A stretch of 64,000 nt of DNA from Roseiarcus sp050010035 (GCA_050010035.1 JBEKLU010000001.1:1-64000), one strand, 5' to 3'; shown: positions 1 to 8,503, numbered from the stretch's first letter. Numbers and translations are program-made. Notes: generated by a model from the sequence alone, not told the origin.

Positions 1-120
1 GTTCCGCTCGCTGCTCGGAATCGCTGGCGGGGCAGCCGCGCCGACCTTTGACGGGCTGTACTCCGGGGAATGGGTCCACCCCACATTTAGTGGGTGTGGG
101 TAACAACCGGATAGGCAAGG
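1..120. mobile_element. probable terminal part of an insertion element
   Basis: The minus-strand gene starting at 267 follows its family pattern for 49 codons and then changes into unrelated, low-complexity sequence at about 120. The bases to the left include an imperfect hairpin (about 77-100, CCACCCCAC against GTGGGTGTGG) and the end of a plus-strand frame. This fits an insertion-element end interrupting the gene. No family can be named, the other end is outside the window, and no target duplication can be checked. Confidence 0.35.
2..103 (+). CDS. 3' end of an unidentified reading frame, possibly a transposase tail
   Basis: An open frame enters from the left edge and ends at TAA 101-103, giving 33 residues that end in ...GEWVHPTFSGCG. 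I cannot assign it to a family. It lies just before the point (about 120) where the opposite-strand gene loses its expected sequence, so a transposase C-terminus next to an insertion-element end is the simplest guess. It is too short to be sure that it is coding at all. Confidence 0.3.
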   Translation, partial: FRSLLGIAGGAAAPTFDGLYSGEWVHPTFSGCG

Positions 121-267
121 AACATCGATGTCACTGTCATTGCTGTCATCCTTGGCGTTGAATTGCGGATGATCTTTTCTTGGAAGAAATTTAACGTTAT
201 GCCGGGTGAAGTACCCTTGAGATTGTATATAATCCTCGACAATCTGTTCGAGAATGTCTTCTTTCAT
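121..267 (-). pseudogene. truncated PD-(D/E)XK-like conserved hypothetical protein
   Basis: Starts at ATG 267-265, overlapping the hyfI stop (ATGA), so it is probably the last, translationally coupled gene of the hyf-like operon. The first 49 residues (MKEDILEQIVEDY... to SDIDV) resemble a widespread uncharacterised family that I recall as nuclease-like, in which an SDxDV segment is followed later by a V-S-C-K strand. Here the family sequence stops right after SDIDV. The frame stays open to the window edge, but with unrelated residues. It is therefore probably broken by the insertion to its left, before the expected catalytic lysine. The family assignment is from memory. Confidence 0.5.
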
Positions 268-782
268 TTCGCCCGCCCCTGCATCAGCGCCAGCAGCCCC
301 TTGAGCAGCATGGCCGGGCTCGGCGGGCAACCGGGAATGTGGAGGTCGACGGGCACGACGTCGCCGACGCCGCCGGCGACGGCGTAGCTTCCCGCGAAGA
401 CGCCGCCGTCTTTGGCGCAGGCGCCCGAGGCGATCACCCATTTGGGCGCCGGCGTCGCGGCGTAGGTGCGCTCCAACGCCTCGCGCATGTTGCGCGTCAC
501 CGGGCCCGTCACCAGCAGAACGTCGGCGTGGCGCGGCGAGGCGACGAAGCGCAGGCCGAAGCGCTCGAGATCGTAGAAGGCGTTGCCGAGCGCGTGGATC
601 TCCAGTTCGCAGCCGTTGCACGAGCCGGCGTCGACATGGCGAATCGACAGGCTGCGGCCGAGGACGGCGTTGGCCGAGCTCTCGACCTCTTGCGCGAGCG
701 CGACGAGCTCGGGATCGTTCGCCTCGGGCGCGCCTTCGGTGAGCGGACCGCCGATCACGCCTTCGAGCAACACGCGGCGCAT
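264..782 (-). CDS. hyfI: hydrogenase-4 / complex I small (NuoB-like) subunit
   Basis: 172 residues of the NuoB/HyfI iron-sulfur subunit family. The four cysteines expected to hold the N2-type [4Fe-4S] cluster are all present: C55 and C58 in GSCNGC, C122 in SGACAK and C152 in PGCPPSP. It should sit at the interface with the HyfG-like large subunit on the cytoplasmic side of the membrane. A GGAG ribosome site precedes ATG 782. The gene lies 15 bases after hyfG, and its stop overlaps the start of the truncated gene. The intact cluster site contrasts with the altered active-site cysteines of the neighbouring large subunit. Confidence 0.9.
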   Translation of the reverse strand: MRRVLLEGVIGGPLTEGAPEANDPELVALAQEVESSANAVLGRSLSIRHVDAGSCNGCELEIHALGNAFYDLERFGLRFVASPRHADVLLVTGPVTRNMREALERTYAATPAPKWVIASGACAKDGGVFAGSYAVAGGVGDVVPVDLHIPGCPPSPAMLLKGLLALMQGRAK

Positions 783-797
783 CGTCTCTCCTTCCCT

Positions 798-2276
798 TTA
801 CAGATCGTGCCCGGAATAGGAGCAGTTGAACGATTTGTTGCAGATCGGAAAATCCGCGACGATGTTGCCCTCGATCGCCGCCTCCAGCAGCGGCCACTGG
901 AACCACGAGGGATCGCGCAGGTGGCAGCGCGCGATTTTTCCGTTCGAGTCGAGGCGGATGCTGACGAAGACATCGCCGCGAAATCCCTCGACCAACGCAT
1001 AGCCCTCGCCGGACCCGCCGCTCGCGCCGGGCTCGACGCGCACCGGCCCCGCCGGCAGCCGGTCGACAACCTGCGTGACCAGCCGCAGACTCTCCTCGAT
1101 TTCGCGGATGCGCACCCATACGCGCGCGTTGACGTCGCCCTCCTGCAGCACCGGCGCCTCGAAGCGCAGCTCGTCATAGGGCGCGTAAGGGTGGTCGTGG
1201 CGCGCGTCGAACGCTTGGCCGGAAGCGCGGCCGATGACCCCGCCGCAGCCGAAACTTCGCGCCAGCTCGCCGTCGAGGACGCCCGTGCGCACCGTGCGAT
1301 CCTGCAGCGAGGCGGTGTTGTCGTAGAGTTCGACCAGGCGGGGAAACCGATCGCGCACCTGCGCGACGAGATCGCGCAGCCCCTGGCGGGCGTCCGGGGC
1401 GAGATCGACGGCGACGCCGCCCGGCGCGACCGCGTCCATCATCAGCCGATGGCCGAAGGCTTGCTTGGCCGCGCGCAGCACGCGCTCGCGCAGGATGCCG
1501 CAGTGGGCGTGCATCAGGGAAAACGACGCGTCGTTGCAGATCGCGCCGATGTCGCCCAGATGATTGGCGAGGCGCTCCAATTCGGCCATCAGCCCGCGCA
1601 GCCAGTGGGCGCGGCGCGGAACCGCGATTCCCAGCGCGGCCTCCGCGGCGCGGGCGAAGGCGATCTGGTAGGCCACCGTGCTGTCGCCGCTGACGCGGCC
1701 CGCCAGTTCGGCGCCGCGCGCCAGCTCGGCGCCCGACATCAGCCGGTCGACGCCCTTGTGGACGTAGCCGAGCCGTTCCTCCAGCCGCACGATGGTCTCG
1801 CCGCTGGCGTGAAAGCGGAAGTGGCCGGGCTCGATGATGCCGGCGTGCACCGGCCCGACCGGAATCTGATGCAGGCCGGGGCCTTCCGCGGCGAGGAAGG
1901 CGTAGGGCGCGGGCGCGTCCGCGTTTTGCTCGCCGGCGCCGAGGGGATGGCGGATCGGCCAGCGGCCGTGATCGAGCCACGGCCGCTTGTCGCGCGCCCC
2001 CACGGCCACGAATCCGTGGAGGTCGCAGAGCGCCCGCTCGAGCCGGATCGCGGCCGGATGCGCCGCTCCCACCGAGGGGAACCGGCCATCGACGCAAGGA
2101 CGGCTCACCAGCTCCAGATCGGCGCGTCCGGGCGACGACAGCGCCATGCGCGCCTCTGCGCCGTCGGCCCACAGGCTGACCAGCCTCGCCTCTCCCGCGG
2201 CGAGCCGTTGCGTCGCCTCGCGCCAGGCGTCCTGCCCGACTGTACGTTCGCTAACGATCGTGTCTGGCGTCGTCAT
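798..2276 (-). CDS. hyfG: hydrogenase-4 large-subunit-like protein (NuoC-NuoD type) lacking the N-terminal Ni-Fe cysteines
   Basis: 492 residues: a NuoC-like N-terminal part (about 1-120) fused to a NuoD/HycE-like part. In true group 4 hydrogenases the N-terminal Ni-Fe motif is R-x-C-G-x-C. Here residues 194-199 read R-V-S-G-D-S, both serines encoded by AGC (codons 1689-1691 and 1680-1682). At the C-terminus the DPCxxC motif is replaced by a tail with C479 and C485 six residues apart. The protein is therefore unlikely to bind a Ni-Fe centre. This fits the energy-converting hydrogenase-related (Ehr) class, which has complex I-like subunits without an active hydrogenase site. The substrate is unknown. 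GGAG precedes ATG 2276. Confidence 0.88.
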   Translation of the reverse strand: MTTPDTIVSERTVGQDAWREATQRLAAGEARLVSLWADGAEARMALSSPGRADLELVSRPCVDGRFPSVGAAHPAAIRLERALCDLHGFVAVGARDKRPWLDHGRWPIRHPLGAGEQNADAPAPYAFLAAEGPGLHQIPVGPVHAGIIEPGHFRFHASGETIVRLEERLGYVHKGVDRLMSGAELARGAELAGRVSGDSTVAYQIAFARAAEAALGIAVPRRAHWLRGLMAELERLANHLGDIGAICNDASFSLMHAHCGILRERVLRAAKQAFGHRLMMDAVAPGGVAVDLAPDARQGLRDLVAQVRDRFPRLVELYDNTASLQDRTVRTGVLDGELARSFGCGGVIGRASGQAFDARHDHPYAPYDELRFEAPVLQEGDVNARVWVRIREIEESLRLVTQVVDRLPAGPVRVEPGASGGSGEGYALVEGFRGDVFVSIRLDSNGKIARCHLRDPSWFQWPLLEAAIEGNIVADFPICNKSFNCSYSGHDL

Positions 2277-2286
2277 GCCGGCTCTC

Positions 2287-3735
2287 CTAGCGCAACATCG
2301 CCGCGACGTGCTGGAACCACGCGACCAGCGGCGGCGGCAGGTAGAGGCCGGCGAGGAGAACGAGGCCGAGATGAGCGGCGATCGGCAGCGAGGACGCCGT
2401 CGAAGGCTTGTCGCCCGGGCTCGGCTGGCCGAACGCCATGCCCTGCAGGCGCAGGATCAGCGCGCCGAAGGCGAGGATCAGGCCGAACACCAGCAGCAAG
2501 GCGAGCCAGGGCTGACGCGCGAACGTCGAGCTGACCACCAGGAACTCGCTGGTGAAAATGCCGAGCGGCGGCAGCCCGGCGATGGCGAAGACGCCGAGAA
2601 CGAGGCTCCAGCCGAGCGCGGGATGGGAAACGGTGAGGCCGCGGATGTCGGCGATTTTCTGCGTTCCCTTGGCTTGCGCTATATGGCCGACGGTGAAGAA
2701 GATCGCCGACTTGGTGAGGCTGTGCATCGTCATGTGCAGCAGGCCGGCGAAATTGGCGAGCGGCCCGCCCATGCCGAAGGCGAAGACGATGATCCCCATG
2801 TGCTCGATCGAGGAAAACGCGAACAGGCGTTTGATGTCGCGCCGCCGGTAGAGCATGAACGCGGCGAAGATCAGCGAAACGATGCCCAGCGTCGCCATCA
2901 GCGGGCCGGGCGCGATGGCGCCGGCGTTGGCGTCGAGCAGCAGCTTGAAGCGCAGCACCGCATAGAGCGCGACATTGAGCAACAGCCCGGAAAGGACCGC
3001 GGAAATCGGCGTCGGCCCTTCCGCGTGCGCGTCGGGCAGCCAGGCGTGCAGCGGCGCGAGGCCGACCTTGGTGCCGTAGCCGAGCATCAGGAAGACGAAG
3101 GCGAGGTTGAGCAGCGCCGGCTCGAACTCCGGCACGCGCTTGATCAGCGTCGTCCACACCATACCGTCCAGCCCCTCGCCCACGACCGGGCGCGCCGCCA
3201 TATAGACGAGGATCGTGCCGAACAACGCCAGCGCAATGCCGACGCTGCCGAGGATGAAATATTTCCACGCCGCTTCGATCGCCTCGTTGGTGCGGTAGAT
3301 GCCGACCATCGCCACCGTGGTCAGCGTCGCCATCTCGATGGCGACCCACATCAGCCCGATATTGTTGGCCGTCAGCGCCAGATTCATCGCGAACAGCAGC
3401 ACCTGATACATCGCGTGATAGAAGCGCAGATGGGTCGGCGTCAGCCGGCCGATCTCCAATTCGTGCGCGATGTAGCTGGCGCTGAACACGCTGGTGGTGA
3501 AGGCGACGAAGGTGTTGAGCACGATGAAGACGATGTTGAGATCGTCGACGAGGAAATAGGAGCCGCTCGCGGGCTTGATCAGGAAGAACGACGACGCGGT
3601 CAAGAAAGTCGCGAAGGCGGACGCCATGTTGATCGCGGCTGAAAGCCGGTAGCCGGGCAGAAACGCCAACAGCGCCGCCGTCGCCGCCGGCAGCACGAGG
3701 ATCGCCGTCACCCCGTCGAAGGGAAACGCGGTCAC
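2287..3735 (-). CDS. hyfF: hydrogenase-4 subunit F-like antiporter subunit
   Basis: 482-residue polytopic membrane protein of the NuoL/M/N, Mrp-antiporter-like family, most like HyfF. It shows the charged transmembrane segments expected of a proton-translocating subunit, including GYGTKVGLAPLHAWLPDAH at about residues 235-260, with the conserved lysine and histidines, and a later KR-x-FAFSSIEHMG segment. The GTG start at 3735 overlaps the hyfE stop (GTGA), which indicates translational coupling. It is one of two antiporter-like subunits in this operon; E. coli Hyf has three (B, D, F), so HyfD is missing here. Confidence 0.92.
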   Translation of the reverse strand: MTAFPFDGVTAILVLPAATAALLAFLPGYRLSAAINMASAFATFLTASSFFLIKPASGSYFLVDDLNIVFIVLNTFVAFTTSVFSASYIAHELEIGRLTPTHLRFYHAMYQVLLFAMNLALTANNIGLMWVAIEMATLTTVAMVGIYRTNEAIEAAWKYFILGSVGIALALFGTILVYMAARPVVGEGLDGMVWTTLIKRVPEFEPALLNLAFVFLMLGYGTKVGLAPLHAWLPDAHAEGPTPISAVLSGLLLNVALYAVLRFKLLLDANAGAIAPGPLMATLGIVSLIFAAFMLYRRRDIKRLFAFSSIEHMGIIVFAFGMGGPLANFAGLLHMTMHSLTKSAIFFTVGHIAQAKGTQKIADIRGLTVSHPALGWSLVLGVFAIAGLPPLGIFTSEFLVVSSTFARQPWLALLLVFGLILAFGALILRLQGMAFGQPSPGDKPSTASSLPIAAHLGLVLLAGLYLPPPLVAWFQHVAAMLR

Positions 3736-4394
3736 TGGCGGTCTCCCTGGAATTGGTCGAGCGCGCGCGCGTCGACCGTCTCGAACCGTTCGCTGATGCG
3801 AAACAGGAACACGCCGATGACGGTGAAGGCGACCAGCACCGAAAAGGCGACGGAGATTTCGACCACCAGCGGCATGCCCTTGGCCCCCGCCGCGGCGAGG
3901 ATCAGCCCGTTCTCCAGCGACATGAAGCCCACCACCATGCTCACGGCGTTGCGCCGCACCACCATCATCAACATGCCCAGGAGCACCACCGACAGCGCAA
4001 AGGCGAGATCCTCGCGCGCCAGCGCGTCCGCCTCGCTCGCCACGCGCAGCATCACCACGACCGACAACGCGACCAGCGTCAGGCCGGCGAGCATGGTCGG
4101 ACCGATGCCGACCACGTTCTCGACGTCGCGGTGGATGCCCAGGCGCGCGATGATGCGATGCAGCGCCACGGGAATGATGATCGCCTTGAACGCCAGCGCG
4201 ATCGCCGCGGTGATGTAGAGATGCGGCGCGCCCTGCACATAGGCCTGCCAGGCGACGGACAGCGACAGCACGACGGCTTGCAGCGCGAAGACGTTGAGCA
4301 GCGCATAGAGGCGGTTCTGATAGAGCAGCAGGAAGCTCACGAGCACCAGCGCGCCGGCGAGCAGATGCGAAACGTCGAAGGACAGTCCCGTCAT
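3732..4394 (-). CDS. hyfE: hydrogenase-4 subunit E-like membrane protein
   Basis: 220-residue hydrophobic protein with about six or seven predicted transmembrane stretches, of the HyfE family, whose C-terminal half resembles NuoK (the segment GFMSLENGLILAAAGAKG carries the conserved glutamate). ATG 4394 overlaps the hyfC stop by four bases and its own stop overlaps the hyfF start. Its expected role is as part of the membrane ion-translocation module between the HyfC-like and antiporter-like subunits. Confidence 0.88.
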   Translation of the reverse strand: MTGLSFDVSHLLAGALVLVSFLLLYQNRLYALLNVFALQAVVLSLSVAWQAYVQGAPHLYITAAIALAFKAIIIPVALHRIIARLGIHRDVENVVGIGPTMLAGLTLVALSVVVMLRVASEADALAREDLAFALSVVLLGMLMMVVRRNAVSMVVGFMSLENGLILAAAGAKGMPLVVEISVAFSVLVAFTVIGVFLFRISERFETVDARALDQFQGDRQ

Positions 4395-5353
4395 TTCAGG
4401 CTCCGCGACACGAACAGCAGCAGCGCGCCGAGAAAGCCGAGCATGAGCGCCGCGCCGAGGAAATCCGGCACGCGAAAGACACGCATCTTGGCGATGCTGG
4501 TCTCGAAGACCGCGAGCACCAGGCCGGCGATCCCCAGTTTGACGACATAGATTCCGGCGCCCAGGAGCCGGTCGCCGACGCCGGCGTCGGCGATCGCCAG
4601 GCCCCAGGGCGTGAAGACGCAGACGATCAACGAAATGTAGAGCAGCAATTTGAGCATCGAGGCGAGCTCGATCACCGCCAGATGGCGCCCGGAATATTCC
4701 AGGATCATCGCCTCGTGAACCATCGTCAGCTCGAGGTGGGTGGCGGGATTGTCGACGGGAATGCGGCCGTTCTCGGCGACCGCGACGATGATCAGCGCCA
4801 CCAGCGCCATGCCCAGCGTGACGCGCACGCCGACCGCCGAGGACGCCATGAAGGCCGCCACGGTGGAGAGCTGCGTCGAGCCGGCGATCAGCGCGAGGCT
4901 GAAGACGATGACGATCATCGCGGGCTCGGCGAGCGTGGCGAACATCGCCTCGCGGCTCGAGCCCAGGCCGCCGAAGCTCGTGCCGACGTCGAGACCGGCG
5001 AGGGCGAGGAAGAATCGCGCCGCGCCGAGCAGCGCGATGATGGCGATGAGGTCCGCCGACCAGCTGAACAGCAACCCGGTCGCGAAGGTCGGGATCAGCG
5101 CCGCCGCGATCCAGGTCGCGGCGAAGACGAGATAAGGCACGATGCGGAACAGCCAGGAGGCGCTGTGCGCGACGACCGCCTCCTTGCGCGCCAGGCGGAC
5201 GAGATCGAGATAGGGCTGGATCAGCGGCGGGCCCCGCCGACGCAGCAGCCGCGCCTTCGCCTTGCGCACGAGGCCGGTGAGCAGCGGCGCCAGGCCGATG
5301 ACCAGGATCATCTGCACAAGTTGGAAGACGAGATCGACGCCGAGATCGATCAT
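4391..5353 (-). CDS. hyfC: hydrogenase-4 subunit C / NuoH-like membrane subunit
   Basis: About 320 residues, NuoH/HyfC family, with eight or so membrane segments. Motifs include RRRGPPLIQPYLDLVRL near the N-terminus, GSSREAMFATLAEPA in the middle, and ENGRIPVDNPATHLELTMVHE, the conserved acidic loop of this family. It should anchor the soluble HyfG/HyfI module to the membrane arm. I chose ATG 5353 because it gives the four-base overlap with the hyfB stop seen elsewhere in the operon; ATG 5359, two codons upstream, is equally possible. The frame is open far upstream, but that part is antisense-type noise within hyfB. Confidence 0.9.
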   Translation of the reverse strand: MIDLGVDLVFQLVQMILVIGLAPLLTGLVRKAKARLLRRRGPPLIQPYLDLVRLARKEAVVAHSASWLFRIVPYLVFAATWIAAALIPTFATGLLFSWSADLIAIIALLGAARFFLALAGLDVGTSFGGLGSSREAMFATLAEPAMIVIVFSLALIAGSTQLSTVAAFMASSAVGVRVTLGMALVALIIVAVAENGRIPVDNPATHLELTMVHEAMILEYSGRHLAVIELASMLKLLLYISLIVCVFTPWGLAIADAGVGDRLLGAGIYVVKLGIAGLVLAVFETSIAKMRVFRVPDFLGAALMLGFLGALLLFVSRSLK

Positions 5354-7380
5354 GGCCATGCCGCCAGCACGAGGAGAAGCGTGACGAGCGCGCCGAAGAC
5401 GACGCTCAGATATTGCCGGATGGTGAGGAACTGCAGCCGGTTGAGCCGGATGGAGATCGCGCCGACGATGCCGACGATGGGCAGGTAGATGGCTTCCCAG
5501 ATGAGGTCGTAGATCGCGACCTTCAAGCGGGCCGGCCGCATGTCGCCCGGCGCCGGCATGTCGACCCGGGCGCGGGCGCGGAAGGCGAAAACCCCGAACA
5601 CGCGCCGGATCGGCTCGGCGAAACTGTCGGCGGTGTACTGGGTCGCCGGGTTGGCGTCGGGAAAGCCGCAATCCCATGCCGGCGCCCTTCGCACGACGTT
5701 GGACGCCAGCCGATGGATCGCGACGGCGGCCAGAGAGGCGGACGCCACGATGAACAGGAACACGAGAAGGCCGTTGTAGGAACTGCGGCTTTCCGCGATC
5801 GGCACGATCGAGAGCCATTGGATGCCGGTCTGCATCGGCATCCGATCGCCGACGAGAGCGCTGACCACCGGCGCCAGGGCGTCGATGAACAGGCCGGGCA
5901 GGATGCCGACGATCAGGCACAGCGTCGCGAACACCGCCATCGCCGTCAGCGAAAAGACGTCGGTCTCGGCCGCGCGCTCGGCCGCGCCGGTGCGGGCGCG
6001 CCCGAGAAAGGTTATGCCGAACGCCTTGACGAAGCAGGCGGCGGCGAGCGCGGCCGACAGCGCCAGCAGCGCGCCCACCGCCGGCACCAGGATTTTCAAC
6101 CCCCACGACGGCAACATCGGGCTGAGCAGGATCGCCTGGAAGGTCAGCCATTCCGAGACGAAGCCGTTGAGCGGCGGCAGCGCCGAAATCGCGGCGCAGC
6201 CGACGAGCACGAAGAAGCCGGTGGCCGGCATGCGATTGAGCAGGCCGCCGAGATGCGCCATGTCGCGCTCCCCCGTCGACGTCAGCACCGCGCCGACGCC
6301 GAAGAACAGCAGGCTCTTGAACAGGGAATGATTGAACACATGCAGCAGGCCGGCGGTGAGCGCCAGCGCTGCGGCGGAGGGCATGGCGAAGGCCTTGAAA
6401 GCGAGGGCGAGGCCGAGCCCGATGAAGATGATGCCGATGTTCTCCACCGTGTGATAGGCGAGCAGGCGCTTGAGGTCGTGCTGCATCAGCGCGTAGAGCA
6501 CGCCCATGACCGCCGTCACTCCGCCGAGCGTCAGCACCACGAGGCTCCACCACCAGACCGGCGGCCCGAGCAAATCGAAGGCGATGCGCACGAAGCCGTA
6601 GACCGCGACCTTCGTCATCACGCCGCTCATCAGCGCCGAAACGTGACTGGGCGCGGCGGGATGGGCGAGCGGCAGCCAGACGTGGAGCGGAACGATGCCG
6701 GCCTTCGATCCCGCGCCCGCCAGCGCCAAGAGGAGTACGATGGCCGCCAGGCCCGGCGTCACGACGCCGGCGCGCATCGCCCCGAACGTGTAGGCGCCTG
6801 CCGGGCCCGCCAGTAGCGCGAACGCGAGCAACAGCGCCAGCGCGCCGAAGCTCGCCATGACGATGTAGACGTATCCCGCGCGCAGATTGCCGGGCTCGCG
6901 GTGGTGCGCCATGACCAGCGCCCAGGAGGCGAGCGACATGAACTCCCACGACACGAGGAACGCGTAGGCGTCGTCGGCCAGCAGCACCAGGTTCATGGCG
7001 GCCAGAAAGGCCGGATAGAACGGCAGCACGCGCTCCGGATCGCGCTCGTGGCGCCCGTAGCCGAGCCCGTAGAAGCTCGCGGCGGCCGCGCCGAGATTGA
7101 GGACCGCGACGAAGAACGCCGACAGCGCGTCGAGGCGAAAATTCGCGCCGATCCACGGCAGGCCGATCGGCAAGACGAGCGCCAGGGGCGCATGACGGCC
7201 GATGAGATGATAGGCGCCGCCGACCAGCTGGACCAACGACAACGCGAAGGCGGCGCCGTAGACGAAGTCGCCGCCGCGCTTGGCTCGCGCCACGACCGTC
7301 GCGACCAGGCTGAGCGCCAGGAGGGCCGCGTCGCAGCCGAGGAGCAGAACGAGCGCGCTCATCGGCGAGCGGCTTCCCAT
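5350..7380 (-). CDS. hyfB: hydrogenase-4 subunit B-like antiporter subunit
   Basis: 676-residue polytopic protein of the NuoL-like/HyfB family and the first gene of the operon. Typical features are SWEFMSLASWALVMAH near residues 140-155, GSKAGIVPLHVWLPLAHPAAPSHVSALMSG with the conserved lysine and histidine, and KRLLAYHTVENIGII. The C-terminal 150 residues are the extension typical of HyfB. ATG 7380 has only a weak ribosome site; ATG 7362 (MSALVLLL) follows GGGAAG and could be the true start. The next gene, hyfC, overlaps its stop. Confidence 0.92.
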   Translation of the reverse strand: MGSRSPMSALVLLLGCDAALLALSLVATVVARAKRGGDFVYGAAFALSLVQLVGGAYHLIGRHAPLALVLPIGLPWIGANFRLDALSAFFVAVLNLGAAAASFYGLGYGRHERDPERVLPFYPAFLAAMNLVLLADDAYAFLVSWEFMSLASWALVMAHHREPGNLRAGYVYIVMASFGALALLLAFALLAGPAGAYTFGAMRAGVVTPGLAAIVLLLALAGAGSKAGIVPLHVWLPLAHPAAPSHVSALMSGVMTKVAVYGFVRIAFDLLGPPVWWWSLVVLTLGGVTAVMGVLYALMQHDLKRLLAYHTVENIGIIFIGLGLALAFKAFAMPSAAALALTAGLLHVFNHSLFKSLLFFGVGAVLTSTGERDMAHLGGLLNRMPATGFFVLVGCAAISALPPLNGFVSEWLTFQAILLSPMLPSWGLKILVPAVGALLALSAALAAACFVKAFGITFLGRARTGAAERAAETDVFSLTAMAVFATLCLIVGILPGLFIDALAPVVSALVGDRMPMQTGIQWLSIVPIAESRSSYNGLLVFLFIVASASLAAVAIHRLASNVVRRAPAWDCGFPDANPATQYTADSFAEPIRRVFGVFAFRARARVDMPAPGDMRPARLKVAIYDLIWEAIYLPIVGIVGAISIRLNRLQFLTIRQYLSVVFGALVTLLLVLAAWP

Positions 7381-7474
7381 GGGGAAAGCGTTGGTGTTCG
7401 CCGCGCGCCGCGAAGCGAGGGATGGGACTGACGAATCATCGGGGCGATCGGTCGAATTTTGGGTTCCGCTCGCA

Positions 7475-7504
7475 AGCTAGCGTGCCGGCGGGGGCCGGCG
7501 TCAA
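7475..7504 (-). promoter_or_regulatory. weak candidate promoter of the hyf-like operon
   Basis: On the minus strand TTGACG (7504-7499) is followed after 18 bases by CTAGCT (7480-7475), about 95 bases before the hyfB start. The spacer holds a GCCGGC-CCCC-GCCGGC hairpin that could instead belong to the end of suhB, which lies upstream on the same strand. The -10 match is poor. Confidence 0.25.
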
Positions 7505-7537
7505 GACAAGATTTCTCATATTTTCGCGTCGCGGCGA

Positions 7538-8332
7538 TCATCGCGCGAGCCGCAGCAGGGCGAGAAGCTCGCGGTGCATGGTCTCGTTGCCGCAGCAGAT
7601 CGAGCCCGTTTCGAGGAAATTGGCCTCCCCGTCGGCGCCCGAGACGTAGCCGCCCGCTTCGCGGATGAGCAGCGCGCCCGCCGCGATGTCCCAGGAATGG
7701 AGACTGCGCTCCCAGAAGGCGTCGAACCGCCCCGCCGCGACATAGGCGAGGTCCAGCGAGGCGCAGCCGAGGCGCCGGACGTTGACGACCCGCGCCATCA
7801 CCGCCGCGAGCTCCGCCTTGAAGCGCGGATGCTCGGCCGCCTTGCCCAGATGCGGAATGCCGCAGCCGAACAGCGCCTGCGACAATTCGCGCCGAGCGGC
7901 GACGCGCAGACGGTGGGCGCCGCCGAAGGCGCCCTGCCCCTTCTCGCTCACGTACATCTCGTCGCTGGCCGGGTTGTAAACGAGGCCGGCGACGATCTGC
8001 CCCTCGCGCTCCAGGGCGATCGAAATGGCGAAAATGGGGATCGCGTGCAGGAAATTGGTGGTCGCGTCGAGCGGATCGATGTGCCAGGTGTGGCTCTTGT
8101 CCGAACCCTCGACCCGGCCGCCCTCCTCCATGATGAAGCCGTAGCCGGGGCGCGCCCTGGAGAGCTCGTCGAACAGGACCTTCTCCGCGCGCTTGTCGGC
8201 GAGGCTGACGAAGTCGCCCGGCCCCTTCATCGACACCTGCAACTGCTCGATTTCGCCGAAATCGCGCTTCAAGCCGCGGCCCGCCTTGATCGCGGCGTTG
8301 GTCATGACGGTCATTAGGGCGGAGCGGATCAT
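7538..8332 (-). CDS. suhB: inositol-1-monophosphatase family protein
   Basis: 264 residues, normal length for SuhB/IMPase, a Mg-dependent cytoplasmic phosphatase of myo-inositol phosphates and related sugar phosphates. Metal-site motifs are visible: MEEGG at about residues 69-73, DPLDATTNF at about 86-94 (the usual form is DPLDGTTNF, so Gly is replaced by Ala) and HSWDIAAGALLIREAGG at about 211-227. Start MIRSALMTVM at 8332 matches the family N-terminus. It lies upstream of the hyf-like operon on the same strand, 157 bases apart, and is divergent from the gene at 8504. Confidence 0.93.
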   Translation of the reverse strand: MIRSALMTVMTNAAIKAGRGLKRDFGEIEQLQVSMKGPGDFVSLADKRAEKVLFDELSRARPGYGFIMEEGGRVEGSDKSHTWHIDPLDATTNFLHAIPIFAISIALEREGQIVAGLVYNPASDEMYVSEKGQGAFGGAHRLRVAARRELSQALFGCGIPHLGKAAEHPRFKAELAAVMARVVNVRRLGCASLDLAYVAAGRFDAFWERSLHSWDIAAGALLIREAGGYVSGADGEANFLETGSICCGNETMHRELLALLRLAR

Positions 8333-8503
8333 CGGGCGCAGTCCGGTCGGGCGTTGGCGGCCGGAGGCTTAAGGGATGCGTCGCGGCGACGCAACCTTCG
8401 GGTCGCGGCGGGCCTTCTCCTGCTTGCGCCGCCCGGCGGCCGGGATCATCATGCGCGCCAAGCGCGATCGGACCGCGATCGGCGAGCCGTCGGGAGATGG
8501 ACA

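Noticed and set aside
339..2534. Very long plus-strand open frame (over 700 codons) opposite the hyf genes
   Set aside because: It is antisense to clearly homologous genes, its translation is rich in Arg, Ala, His and Asp without domains, and such frames arise by chance in high-GC DNA.
4391..7156. A 921-codon frame including hyfC as one large fusion protein
   Set aside because: The upstream 600 codons are out of frame with hyfB and show no membrane-protein character. The family start is at 5353 or 5359.
264..7380. Functional H2-evolving or H2-oxidising hydrogenase
   Set aside because: The large subunit lacks both N-terminal Ni-Fe cysteines and the C-terminal CxxC, and no maturation genes are present in the window.
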